DNA of 6,905 bases, from the NCBI GenBank assembly GCA_946885905.1, contig CAMPHL010000139.1, forward strand, positions 1 to 6,905, read 5' to 3'. The translations under genes were made by a program, and so were the position numbers. Position 1 is the stretch's first letter; each line of letters begins with the position of its first letter. This DNA comes from an uncultured Pseudomonadota bacterium (lineage in GTDB: Bacteria; Pseudomonadota; Gammaproteobacteria; Burkholderiales; Usitatibacteraceae). Below are positions 1 to 6,242 of the stretch, in pieces. The notes beneath the pieces were generated by a model. It made no database searches and was not told the origin of the DNA. It saw only the letters and a list, made by a program, of their open reading frames with translations.

Positions 1-2043
1 CTGGAGCAGCGGGTAGTCGTGGAAATTCGACTGCACCACCATTCCGTCCTTCACCGTGATCTCCTGGTGCAACGCGGCGGCGAGTCCGTCGAGGGTGCCG
101 CCTTCCATCTGGGCCTCGATGCCGAGCGGGTTGATCGGGCGCCCGACGTCGACCGCGCAGATCGCCCGCAGGATGCGCACCTGCCCTTTCTTCGGCACCG
201 CGACGTGGAACGCGTGCGCGGCGTATCCGCCGAAGGTGAAGTGGCACGCCAGCCCGATTCCCTCGCCGCTCGCCAGCTTGCGCCCCCAGCCGACAGCGTC
301 GGCGACCTTGCGCAGCACGGCCGCCAGCCGCCCGGTGTCGAATTTCGGCCCGCCGTGGCCGGAGTAGTCGAGGGCCCGGGCGGCGCCGAGCATGCGCAGG
401 CGCAGCTGCAACGCATCCTGCCCGGTCGCGTGCGCGACCTCGTCGATGAAGCTCTGCACCGCGAAGGCGTTCGCGTAATGCGCGGGCGCTCGCCATGACC
501 CGCGCGCCATCCCCGAGCGCACGGCGAACCACTCGTACACGAGGTTCGGCACGCAGCCGTTCGGGAAGTCGTCCACGTAGATCTCGGCGGTATAGAGCTC
601 CTCGGGCTTCATGCCCGGGCGGCGATGGTACTTCGTGGTGCTGGCGAGTCGGTGCGCCCACGCTTCCACGGCGCCGTCCTTCGCCACGCCGGCCGTGAGC
701 CGATGGTGGCCCGAAGGCCGGAAGAAGTCCCACCGCATGTCGTCCTCGCGCGTCCACTGCAGCTTCACGGGTTTCTTCGCGGCCTGCGCGATGAGCGCCG
801 CCTCGGCCACGTAATCGACCGTGAGCCGGCGGCCGAAGCCGCCCCCGGCGCGCAGGAACCGGACTTCCGTCTTGTCGCGCGGAAGGCCCGTGAGGTCGAG
901 CAACAGCCGCGGGATGCTGCCCGGGCTCTGGGTCGAGGTCGCGACGTAGTTGCGGTCCGCCTCCAGGCGCACGTACGCGTTCTGCGGCTCGAGCGGCGCA
1001 TGGCAGCCGTAGGGGACCTGGTAAGTCGCCTCCACCTTGCGGGCCGCGGCGGCGAGGGCCTGGTCGAAATCGCCCGCCGAGCGCACTACCTGTCCCTTGC
1101 CCTGGAGCAGCTCCGTGCATTGCCGGTCGAGCGCCTCGGTGCTTTCCTCGGCGAAGGGCCCCGGCTTCCACCTGATGCCGAGCGCCTCTCGCCCCTTGAT
1201 CGCCGACCAGGTATCGGTCGCGACGACCGCGATGCCGGTGGCAAGGTTGCGCGTGATCGGGTCGCTCCCCTTCGGCCCCGGCACGACCACCACGTCGACC
1301 ACGCCGGGCACCGCGCGCGCCGCCTTGTCGTCGAAACTCTCGAGCGTGCCCTCGAAGTACGGGCAGCGCGCCATCACCGCGACGTGCATCCCGTCTTCAT
1401 AGGTATCGCTGCCGTACTTCGCGGCGCCCGTCACGATGTCGGCGGCGTCCGAGACTTTCCGCGACGTTCCGACGATGCGGAAATCCTTCGGCGACTTGAG
1501 CGGCGCGGGCTTGTCGGGAGGCGGCAGCCTGGCCGCGTCGGCGGACAGCTCGGCGTACGTGGTGGAACGGCCGTCTGGATGGATGACCCGGCCTTCCCGC
1601 GTCGAAAGCCCGGCGGCGGCGGTGTCCCAGCGCTTCGCGGCTGCAGCCACGAGCAATGCGCGGACGTCCGCTCCGAACCGGCGATGGTCGCCCCATGCTT
1701 CGGTGATCGACGTGCTGCCCCCCGCGCCCTGCGGCCCGTACTTGAACGCCGGGCGGTTGTCGACCATGTGGATTCCCAGCGGCATCTGGACGACGGTCAC
1801 GTCTTCCCAACGCACGTCGAGCTCCTCGGCGATCAGCATCGGCAGCGACGTGCGCACGCCCTGCCCGATCTCGGTCTGCCGGCAGCCGACGAAGAAGCGG
1901 TTGTCCGGTGCGATCCGCACGAAGTAGCCCAACTGCGTGCCCGATTCCCCGGCCCGGGCTTCGGGGTGCGTGCCGATGACCAGCCCGCCCGCGGCGGTGA
2001 ACGAAAGCTTCAGGAACGTGCGCCGGTCCATGGTCGCGTTCAT
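1..2043 (-). CDS. iorB: Molybdenum hydroxylase large (molybdopterin-binding) subunit, IorB-like, 3' end missing
   Basis: This is the catalytic subunit of a xanthine-dehydrogenase-family enzyme, closest in layout to isoquinoline 1-oxidoreductase beta. Such enzymes hydroxylate a substrate carbon using water at a Mo-molybdopterin cytosine dinucleotide centre. The frame has 681 codons and is still open at base 1. The N-terminus has a Tat-type signal, DRRTFLK at residues 6-12, followed by a hydrophobic stretch to about residue 23. Cofactor-domain signatures follow: CRQTEIGQG (54-62), GAGGSTSI (106-113), HAPLEPQNA (348-356), GGGFGRR (400-406), WTREDD (430-435), GSWRAPA (515-521) and VDVGRPINP (631-639). 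The C-terminal part, where the family keeps its catalytic Glu, lies outside the window; related proteins are usually 700-780 residues. The ATG at 2043 overlaps the iorA stop as ATGA, which implies translational coupling; a second in-frame ATG is at 2031. No FAD subunit gene is present here. The substrate is unknown, and an aldehyde or nicotinate-type dehydrogenase remains possible. Confidence 0.93.
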   Translation of the reverse strand, partial: MNATMDRRTFLKLSFTAAGGLVIGTHPEARAGESGTQLGYFVRIAPDNRFFVGCRQTEIGQGVRTSLPMLIAEELDVRWEDVTVVQMPLGIHMVDNRPAFKYGPQGAGGSTSITEAWGDHRRFGADVRALLVAAAAKRWDTAAAGLSTREGRVIHPDGRSTTYAELSADAARLPPPDKPAPLKSPKDFRIVGTSRKVSDAADIVTGAAKYGSDTYEDGMHVAVMARCPYFEGTLESFDDKAARAVPGVVDVVVVPGPKGSDPITRNLATGIAVVATDTWSAIKGREALGIRWKPGPFAEESTEALDRQCTELLQGKGQVVRSAGDFDQALAAAARKVEATYQVPYGCHAPLEPQNAYVRLEADRNYVATSTQSPGSIPRLLLDLTGLPRDKTEVRFLRAGGGFGRRLTVDYVAEAALIAQAAKKPVKLQWTREDDMRWDFFRPSGHHRLTAGVAKDGAVEAWAHRLASTTKYHRRPGMKPEELYTAEIYVDDFPNGCVPNLVYEWFAVRSGMARGSWRAPAHYANAFAVQSFIDEVAHATGQDALQLRLRMLGAARALDYSGHGGPKFDTGRLAAVLRKVADAVGWGRKLASGEGIGLACHFTFGGYAAHAFHVAVPKKGQVRILRAICAVDVGRPINPLGIEAQMEGGTLDGLAAALHQEITVKDGMVVQSNFHDYPLLQ

Positions 2044-2513
2044 GCCTTCCCTCCCATGGCTTTCGCGGCGCGCGCGATCGCCTTGCGCACGCGCGGGTAG
2101 GTGCCGCAGCGGCACAGGTTGGTGATGCCGTCGATGTCCGCGCGCTTCGGTTCGCGCGCCTTCCCGAGTAACGCGACGGCCGCCATGATCTGCCCCGCCT
2201 GGCAATACCCGCATTGGGCGACGTCCTCGTCGATCCAGGCCTGCTGCACGGGATGCAGCTTCGCGCCCTTCGCCAATCCCTCGATGGTCGTGACCGATTT
2301 CCCCGCGAGCGCCGACATCGGCACCGAGCAGGAGCGGGCGGCTTCTCCATCGATATGGACGGTGCATGCGCCGCAAAGCCCGGCGCCGCAACCGTACTTG
2401 GTGCCGGTGAGCCGCAGGCCATCGCGCAGGTGCCAGAGCAGCGGCTTGTCGGGGTCGCCGCGGTATTCCGACGAGTGCCCGTTGATGCGGAACGTGATCT
2501 TCTCTTCGGCCAT
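2040..2513 (-). CDS. iorA: [2Fe-2S] small subunit of the molybdenum hydroxylase, IorA-like
   Basis: This 157-residue protein carries electrons from the molybdenum centre of its partner through two [2Fe-2S] clusters. All eight expected cysteines are visible. Cys42, 47, 50 and 62 form the plant-ferredoxin-type cluster (CGAGLCGAC). Cys101, 104, 134 and 136 form the C-terminal helical cluster (CGYCQAG and CRCGTY). The length matches IorA, CoxS and NdhS-type subunits, usually 150-170 residues. I chose the ATG at 2513 because a strong purine-rich ribosome site (GAGGGGGAG) sits just upstream and because [12 protein letters not shown] is the usual family start; an in-frame ATG at 2573 would add 20 atypical residues. 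The protein has no export signal of its own. In this family the small subunit is thought to be carried through the Tat system by the signal-bearing large subunit. It is the first gene of the operon visible here and is divergent from the mutase gene. Confidence 0.95.
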   Translation of the reverse strand: MAEEKITFRINGHSSEYRGDPDKPLLWHLRDGLRLTGTKYGCGAGLCGACTVHIDGEAARSCSVPMSALAGKSVTTIEGLAKGAKLHPVQQAWIDEDVAQCGYCQAGQIMAAVALLGKAREPKRADIDGITNLCRCGTYPRVRKAIARAAKAMGGKA

Positions 2514-2589
2514 CTCTCCCCCTCGATTGTTGGAATGCCCCGAACGTGACCGTAGGCCCGGCGCGGGGCGCAAGACGACCGGATTGCGA

Positions 2590-2604
2590 CGAAACGCCGT
2601 TTCG
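2590..2604. promoter_or_regulatory. Perfect 15-bp palindrome in the divergent intergenic region (candidate operator)
   Basis: The sequence CGAAACG-C-CGTTTCG has two exact 7-bp arms around one central base. It lies 77 bp upstream of the iorA start and 32 bp upstream of the mutase start, between divergent genes. That is a typical place for a dimeric regulator. If the TACAAT box at 2629-2634 is real, the palindrome covers roughly -52 to -38 of the mutase promoter. The regulator is not identifiable, and no regulator gene is in the window. Confidence 0.4.
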
Positions 2605-2628
2605 GGGGAACCAACGGCGCCCGCTGGT

Positions 2629-2634
2629 TACAAT
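2629..2634 (+). promoter_or_regulatory. Candidate -10 box (TACAAT) of the mutase gene
   Basis: TACAAT matches the sigma-70 -10 consensus at five of six positions, in an otherwise GC-rich stretch. No convincing -35 box lies 16-18 bp upstream; an upstream TG is one base too far for a standard extended -10. A start point 7-9 bases downstream would fall at or next to the ATG at 2643 and would give a leaderless mRNA. Confidence 0.3.
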
Positions 2635-2636
2635 TC

Positions 2637-4028
2637 ATGACCATGAACGACATCGCCCCCGAGATCTTCAAGGCTTACGACGTCCGCGGCATCGTCGACA
2701 AGAGCCTCACCGAATCCGCCGCCGAACAGATCGGTCGCGCCCTGGGCACGCTGGGTGCCCGCAGGAACGTGAAGAAGTTCGTGGTCGGCCGCGACGGCCG
2801 GCTCTCGGGCCCCCGGCTCGCGGCAGCGCTCACGCGCGGCCTCAACGCCGCCGGCATGGATGTCGTGGACATCGGCGTGGTCGCCACACCCATGGTGTAT
2901 TTCGCCACCTACCACTTCGATACGGGCAGCGGCGTCATGGTCACGGGCAGCCACAATCCGCCCGAGTACAACGGCTTGAAGATGATGGTGGCCGGCGACA
3001 CGCTCTCGGGGGAGACGATCCAGGAGCTGCGCAAGCTGATCGAGGGCGGCCAGCTCGCCGCGGCGGCCAGGGCGGGGACCCAATCCACGGCCGACATCCG
3101 CGAGGCCTACCTCACCCGCATCACCTCGGACGTGAAGCTCGCCCGCGGGATGACGGTCGCGGTCGATTGCGGCAACGGCTCGCCGGGATCGATCGCCCCG
3201 GAGCTCTACAAGCGCCTCGGCTGCGAGGTGATCGAGCTCTTCTGCGACGTGGACGGCACTTTCCCCAACCACCATCCCGATCCTTCCAAGCCGGAGAACC
3301 TCGAGGACCTGATCCGGACCCTGAAGTCGAGCAACGCCGAAGTGGGCCTCGCCTTCGACGGCGACGGCGACCGCCTGGGCGTGGTGACCAGGAACGGAAA
3401 GATCATCTTCCCCGACCGGCAATTGATGCTCTTCGCGGCGGATGTATTGGGACGCAACCCGGGCGCCGAGGTGATCTTCGACGTGAAGTGCACGCGCAAC
3501 CTCTTCCCCTGGATTCGCCGGCACGGCGGCAAGCCCCTCCTCTGGAAGACCGGGCACTCCCTCATCAAGTCGAAGCTGCGCGAGACGGGCGCCCCGCTCG
3601 CGGGCGAAATGAGCGGCCACGTGTTCTTCAAGGACCGCTGGTACGGTTTCGACGACGGGCTCTACGCCGGCGCCCGCTTGCTCGAGCTGCTGTCGCGCAG
3701 CGACGAGCCCACGAAGCTGCTGGAGGCGCTGCCCGACTCGATCTCCACGCCCGAGCTCAACGTGGCGCTCGAGAAGGAAGGCGACAACCACAAGCTCATC
3801 GCCCAGCTGCAGAAGAGCGCGAAGTTCGACGGAGCCACCGAGGTGAACACCATCGACGGCCTGCGCGTCGAGTACCCGGACGGCTTCGGCCTCATCCGTG
3901 CCTCGAACACGACGCCCGTGCTGGTGCTGCGCTTCGAGGGCGACACCGAAACCGCCATCGCCCGCATCAAGGGCGACTTCAAGCGCGTGCTCCTTTCGGC
4001 CAAGCCCGACGCGCGCATGCCGTTCTAG
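2637..4028 (+). CDS. algC: Phosphomannomutase/phosphoglucomutase (AlgC/ManB type)
   Basis: This cytoplasmic enzyme interconverts mannose-6-P with mannose-1-P and glucose-6-P with glucose-1-P. It feeds GDP-mannose and UDP-glucose synthesis for exopolysaccharide and LPS. At 463 residues it has the same length as Pseudomonas AlgC, and all four active-site loops are intact. These are the phosphoserine loop VTGSHNPPEYNG with Ser105, the Mg-binding loop DGDGDR at 241-246, the sugar-binding loop GEMSGH at 323-328 and the phosphate-binding loop RASNTTP at 421-427. An AYDVRGIV segment near residue 13 is the usual N-terminal substrate contact. Two ATGs are possible, at 2637 and 2643, and neither has a Shine-Dalgarno sequence. 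If the TACAAT box is the true -10, only the ATG at 2643 would be transcribed. The gene stands alone, divergent from iorAB and followed by an intergenic region of about 150 bp. Activity on both sugars is inferred from family. Confidence 0.96.
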   Translation: MTMNDIAPEIFKAYDVRGIVDKSLTESAAEQIGRALGTLGARRNVKKFVVGRDGRLSGPRLAAALTRGLNAAGMDVVDIGVVATPMVYFATYHFDTGSGVMVTGSHNPPEYNGLKMMVAGDTLSGETIQELRKLIEGGQLAAAARAGTQSTADIREAYLTRITSDVKLARGMTVAVDCGNGSPGSIAPELYKRLGCEVIELFCDVDGTFPNHHPDPSKPENLEDLIRTLKSSNAEVGLAFDGDGDRLGVVTRNGKIIFPDRQLMLFAADVLGRNPGAEVIFDVKCTRNLFPWIRRHGGKPLLWKTGHSLIKSKLRETGAPLAGEMSGHVFFKDRWYGFDDGLYAGARLLELLSRSDEPTKLLEALPDSISTPELNVALEKEGDNHKLIAQLQKSAKFDGATEVNTIDGLRVEYPDGFGLIRASNTTPVLVLRFEGDTETAIARIKGDFKRVLLSAKPDARMPF

Positions 4029-4043
4029 TCCCCTCGGCGCGGC

Positions 4044-4075
4044 AAAAAAAAAACATATCTCGAAACAGGGAGATA
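4044..4075. other. Ten-A tract followed by an inverted repeat; terminator-like on the minus strand
   Basis: Ten consecutive A residues (4044-4053) precede an inverted repeat, TATCTC (4056-4061) and GAGATA (4070-4075), with an 8-base loop. Read on the minus strand this is a short hairpin, two bases, then ten T residues, which has the shape of an intrinsic terminator. No minus-strand gene is present to terminate here. It could instead stop antisense transcription into the mutase, or the A-tract could simply bend DNA upstream of the heat-shock promoter. The stem is short and not GC-rich. Confidence 0.25.
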
Positions 4076-4105
4076 CGGCGCCCACGCGGCAATTCAGCGG
4101 GGGGC

Positions 4106-4134
4106 CTTGAAACGCCGCTGCGCGAACCCTAGAT
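4106..4134 (+). promoter_or_regulatory. Sigma-32 (RpoH) heat-shock promoter of the hsp20 pair
   Basis: The -35 element is CTTGAAA (4106-4112), identical to the sigma-32 core. After a 14-bp spacer comes CCCTAGAT (4127-4134), close to the CCCCATnT -10 consensus. The predicted start is near 4140-4142, giving a leader of about 40 nt before the hsp20 ATG at 4182. Spacing, both boxes and the downstream small heat-shock genes agree with each other. Confidence 0.75.
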
Positions 4135-4147
4135 CGGCCACATGAGG

Positions 4148-4173
4148 GGCCGCCTCCCGCGGCCGAAAAGGAG
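4148..4173 (+). promoter_or_regulatory. Structured hsp20 leader with ribosome binding site
   Basis: GGCCGC (4148-4153) and GCGGCC (4159-4164) form a perfect 6-bp stem around the loop CTCCC. A good ribosome site, AAGGAG (4168-4173), follows and lies 8 bases before the ATG at 4182. The loop bases CUCC are complementary both to the GGAG of this ribosome site and to GAGG at 4144-4147, so the leader can fold in competing ways. A thermosensor role is only a possibility; no ROSE or fourU signature is seen. Confidence 0.35.
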
Positions 4174-4181
4174 AACCCATC

Positions 4182-4658
4182 ATGTTTCCGTCGCTGACGA
4201 CCTACTCCGGCGACCTGTTCGCCGAATTCGACGCCATGCAGCGCCAGCTGAACCAGTTGTTCGGCACGGCCGATTGGCCCAGCAGCATCCGCGCGACCGC
4301 CCGCGGCGCGTTTCCCACGCTCAACATGGGAACGACCGAGGACGCGGTCGAGATCTACGCCTTCGCCCCGGGACTCGACCCGGCCAAGCTCGACGTCACC
4401 ATCGAGAAAGGCCTGCTCACCATCTCGGGCGAGCGCAAGTCCGACACGCCGCGCGCCTCGGGCGAGGCCACCTTTTACGCCGAGGAGCGCTTCGAGGGCG
4501 CCTTCAGGCGCGTGGTGAGCCTGCCCGACGAAGTGGAGCCCTCGCGCATCGAGGCCACCTACCGTGACGGCGTGCTTCGCATCGTGGTGCCCAAGCGCGA
4601 AACGATGAAGCCGCGCCGCATCGAGGTGAAGGAAATGGAAAAACTGGAGCACAAATGA
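4182..4658 (+). CDS. Small heat-shock protein, Hsp20/alpha-crystallin family (first of pair)
   Basis: This is an ATP-independent cytoplasmic holdase that binds unfolding proteins and passes them to DnaK and ClpB. The protein is 158 residues. It has a variable N-terminal arm (1-44) with an amphipathic start (LFAEFDAMQRQLNQLFG), an alpha-crystallin beta-sandwich domain at about 45-140, and a charged tail. The family hallmark near the end of the domain is clear: A125-x4-GVL (130-132) in ATYRDGVLRIVVPK. The tail carries I147-E-V149, the I-x-I/V anchor that links dimers into oligomers. The start is supported by AAGGAG eight bases upstream. The gene follows a sigma-32 promoter directly, so strong heat induction is expected. 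Its stop (4656-4658) overlaps a possible ATG of the second Hsp20 at 4655. Which clients it protects cannot be told from sequence. Confidence 0.95.
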   Translation: MFPSLTTYSGDLFAEFDAMQRQLNQLFGTADWPSSIRATARGAFPTLNMGTTEDAVEIYAFAPGLDPAKLDVTIEKGLLTISGERKSDTPRASGEATFYAEERFEGAFRRVVSLPDEVEPSRIEATYRDGVLRIVVPKRETMKPRRIEVKEMEKLEHK

Positions 4659-4672
4659 CCGGAGGACTCGAC

Positions 4673-5056
4673 ATGGACATGAACCCGAAGGGCCTCGAAC
4701 GCGGGGCCGGCGAGACTCGCCAGGCGGCGCCGCTCGTGCCGCCCGTGGACATCTGGGAAGACGCCGAGGGCATCGTGCTGAAGGCCGACCTGCCCGGCGT
4801 GGGCAAGGACGGACTGGAGGTGGGCGTCGACGGCGGCACGCTTACCATCGAAGGCAACGTGAGCCTGGGTGAATCGGCGAAGCTGCGCGACGTGTACGCC
4901 GAGGTGCGCGTGGCCCGCTACCGCCGCAGCTTCGTGCTCGGGCCGGATCTCGACTCCGAAAAGATCGCGGCGAGCATGAAGAATGGCGTGCTCGAGCTTC
5001 GCATTCCGAAGCGCGAGGCCGCCAAGCCGCGGCGCGTGCCCGTCAAGGTCGCGTAA
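4673..5056 (+). CDS. Small heat-shock protein, Hsp20/alpha-crystallin family (second of pair)
   Basis: This second holdase has 127 residues from the chosen ATG. The N-terminal arm is very short, about 23 residues. The alpha-crystallin domain begins at VDIWEDAEGIVLKADLPGV and runs to about residue 113; it includes A100-x4-GVL (105-107). The tail anchor is V122-P-V124, a weaker form of the I-x-I/V motif. I chose the ATG at 4673 because GGAGGA (4661-4666) lies six bases upstream. An in-frame ATG at 4655, which overlaps the first hsp20 stop as ATGA and has GGAG at 4646-4649, would add six residues (MTGGLD) and is a real alternative. Either way the gene is co-transcribed with the first hsp20 from the sigma-32 promoter. 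The two proteins are divergent in arm length and tail, so this is not a recent duplication. They may form mixed oligomers, as IbpA and IbpB do; that is inference. Confidence 0.93.
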   Translation: MDMNPKGLERGAGETRQAAPLVPPVDIWEDAEGIVLKADLPGVGKDGLEVGVDGGTLTIEGNVSLGESAKLRDVYAEVRVARYRRSFVLGPDLDSEKIAASMKNGVLELRIPKREAAKPRRVPVKVA

Positions 5057-5079
5057 CGCCCGCTCCGGCGCACCGCCAT

Positions 5080-5105
5080 GGGGACGGGTCGATGAACCCG
5101 TCCCC
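5080..5105 (+). terminator. Strong GC-rich hairpin after the hsp20 pair (terminator or attenuator)
   Basis: GGGGACGGGT (5080-5089) and ACCCGTCCCC (5096-5105) are perfect 10-bp arms around the loop CGATGA. The hairpin begins 23 bases after the second hsp20 stop and ends 21 bases before the ligase ATG. No U-run follows, so it is not a standard intrinsic terminator. It may slow or partly stop transcription, or protect the 3' end of the heat-shock mRNA. Confidence 0.5.
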
Positions 5106-5126
5106 TCGATTCCCTGTCTGCCGGGA

Positions 5127-6242
5127 ATGGCCTCCCGCGACGGCAAGGCGGCCTTGGCGCCGCCGATCGAACCGATGCTCGCGAAGATCGCCGCGGAGAT
5201 TCCCGCCGGCGACTTCCTCTACGAGCCCAAGTGGGACGGATTCCGCGCGATCGTCTTCCGCGACGACGATGTCTTCATCCAGAGTCGCGACCTGCGTCCG
5301 TTCGACCGGTACTTTCCGGACCTGCACGCGCTCTTCCGTGAACGGCTTGCGCCGGGCAGCGTGGTCGACGGCGAGATCGTGATCGCCACGCCGGGCGGGC
5401 TCGACTTCGACGCGCTGCAGATGCGCCTGCACCCGGCCGCCTCGCGCGTCGAGAAGCTCGCGCGCGAGACGCCTGCGTCGTTCGTGGCGTTCGACCTCCT
5501 CGCCAGGGATGGAAAGGACTTGCGTGCGCAGCCGCTCGCGGAACGCCGGCGCGAGCTGGAAGCGTTCCTCTCCCACGCCTCCCCGCCCCTGTATCTCACG
5601 CCCGCCACGACCGATCGCGCGGTGGCGCTGCAATGGCTCGAGCGCTTCGAAGGCGCCGGGCTCGATGGCGTGATCGCCAAGCCGATCGCTGCCCCCTACC
5701 AGTCCGGCAAGCGCGCGATGCTCAAGATCAAGCACGCCCGCACCGCCGAATGCGTGGTCGCGGGCTTCCGCTGGCACAAGGAAGGCAAGGGGCTCGTGGG
5801 GTCGCTCCTCCTCGGCCTCTACGACGACGCCGGGGTCCTGCACCACGTGGGCGTGACTTCCTCTTTCACCATGGCGCGCCGGCGCGAGCTTGCGCAGGAG
5901 CTGGAGCCGTTGCGCAGGAACGCGATGGCGAAGCACCCGTGGCGGGATTGGGCCAACGCGATGGACGAATCGAAGCGCATGCCGGGCGCGCAAAGCCGCT
6001 GGAGCGCGGGCAAGGACCTGTCGTGGGAGCCCTTGCGCATCGAGCGGGTCTGCGAGGTGAAGTACGACCACCTGCAGGGAGACCGCTTCCGCCATGCAGC
6101 GACGTTCCTGCGCTGGCGGCCCGACAAGCCGCCGTCGGATTGCCGCTACGACCAGCTCGAGGTCGCTACGCCCTTCAGGTTCGAGGCCGTGTTCCGCGAG
6201 CCTCCGGCCGAGCCGAGACTTCCCAATGCTCGGTCGTGGTGA
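5127..6242 (+). CDS. ligC: ATP-dependent DNA ligase, LigC type
   Basis: This enzyme seals nicks in DNA with ATP and is an accessory repair ligase; replication uses NAD-dependent LigA. The 371-residue protein has the two-domain LigC layout (M. tuberculosis LigC is about 358 residues) and lacks the extra nuclease and polymerase domains of LigD. The adenylation domain shows motif I EPKWDGFR with nucleophile Lys35, VDGEIV with Glu83 (80-85), motif III FVAFDLL (119-125), motif IV GLDGVIAKP (178-186) and motif V MLKIK (198-202). The OB-fold domain runs from about 204 to 350 and includes the conserved VCEVKYDHLQGDRFRH. I chose the ATG at 5127 because the frame before it loses family character; there is no good ribosome site, so the start is less certain than the gene. 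It lies 70 bp after the hsp20 pair on the same strand, with a hairpin between. Its last 22 codons overlap the opposite-strand kinase-like gene. No Ku or LigD gene is in the window. Confidence 0.94.
   Translation: MASRDGKAALAPPIEPMLAKIAAEIPAGDFLYEPKWDGFRAIVFRDDDVFIQSRDLRPFDRYFPDLHALFRERLAPGSVVDGEIVIATPGGLDFDALQMRLHPAASRVEKLARETPASFVAFDLLARDGKDLRAQPLAERRRELEAFLSHASPPLYLTPATTDRAVALQWLERFEGAGLDGVIAKPIAAPYQSGKRAMLKIKHARTAECVVAGFRWHKEGKGLVGSLLLGLYDDAGVLHHVGVTSSFTMARRRELAQELEPLRRNAMAKHPWRDWANAMDESKRMPGAQSRWSAGKDLSWEPLRIERVCEVKYDHLQGDRFRHAATFLRWRPDKPPSDCRYDQLEVATPFRFEAVFREPPAEPRLPNARSW

Noticed and set aside
625..2100. A 491-codon plus-strand open frame opposite iorB
   Set aside because: It has His/Arg-rich composition with no domain and lies wholly antisense to a well-supported molybdenum hydroxylase.
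2514..2636. Search for a sigma-70 promoter for iorA on the minus strand
   Set aside because: Partial matches such as TTGCGC with TACGGT have a 13-bp spacer, which is too short. No pair was good enough to list.
1397..2671. A 424-codon minus-strand frame across iorA and part of iorB
   Set aside because: It runs out of frame with both subunits and lacks the cysteine motifs seen in the true frames.
2546..4132. A 528-codon plus-strand frame over the mutase
   Set aside because: It is a shifted frame of the mutase, very rich in Arg, with no motif. The mutase frame keeps all four active-site loops.
2628..4652. A 674-codon minus-strand open frame opposite the mutase and first hsp20
   Set aside because: It is antisense to two genes with intact motifs, crosses a clear promoter and intergenic region, and has no recognisable domain. 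Long antisense frames are expected in GC-biased coding DNA.
4983..5126. Upstream extension of the ligase frame to an ATG at 4983
   Set aside because: It would overlap the second hsp20 and cross the hairpin, and the added 48 residues do not resemble any ligase N-terminus.
5043..6095. A 350-codon minus-strand frame opposite the ligase
   Set aside because: It is antisense to all ligase motifs and has low-complexity composition.
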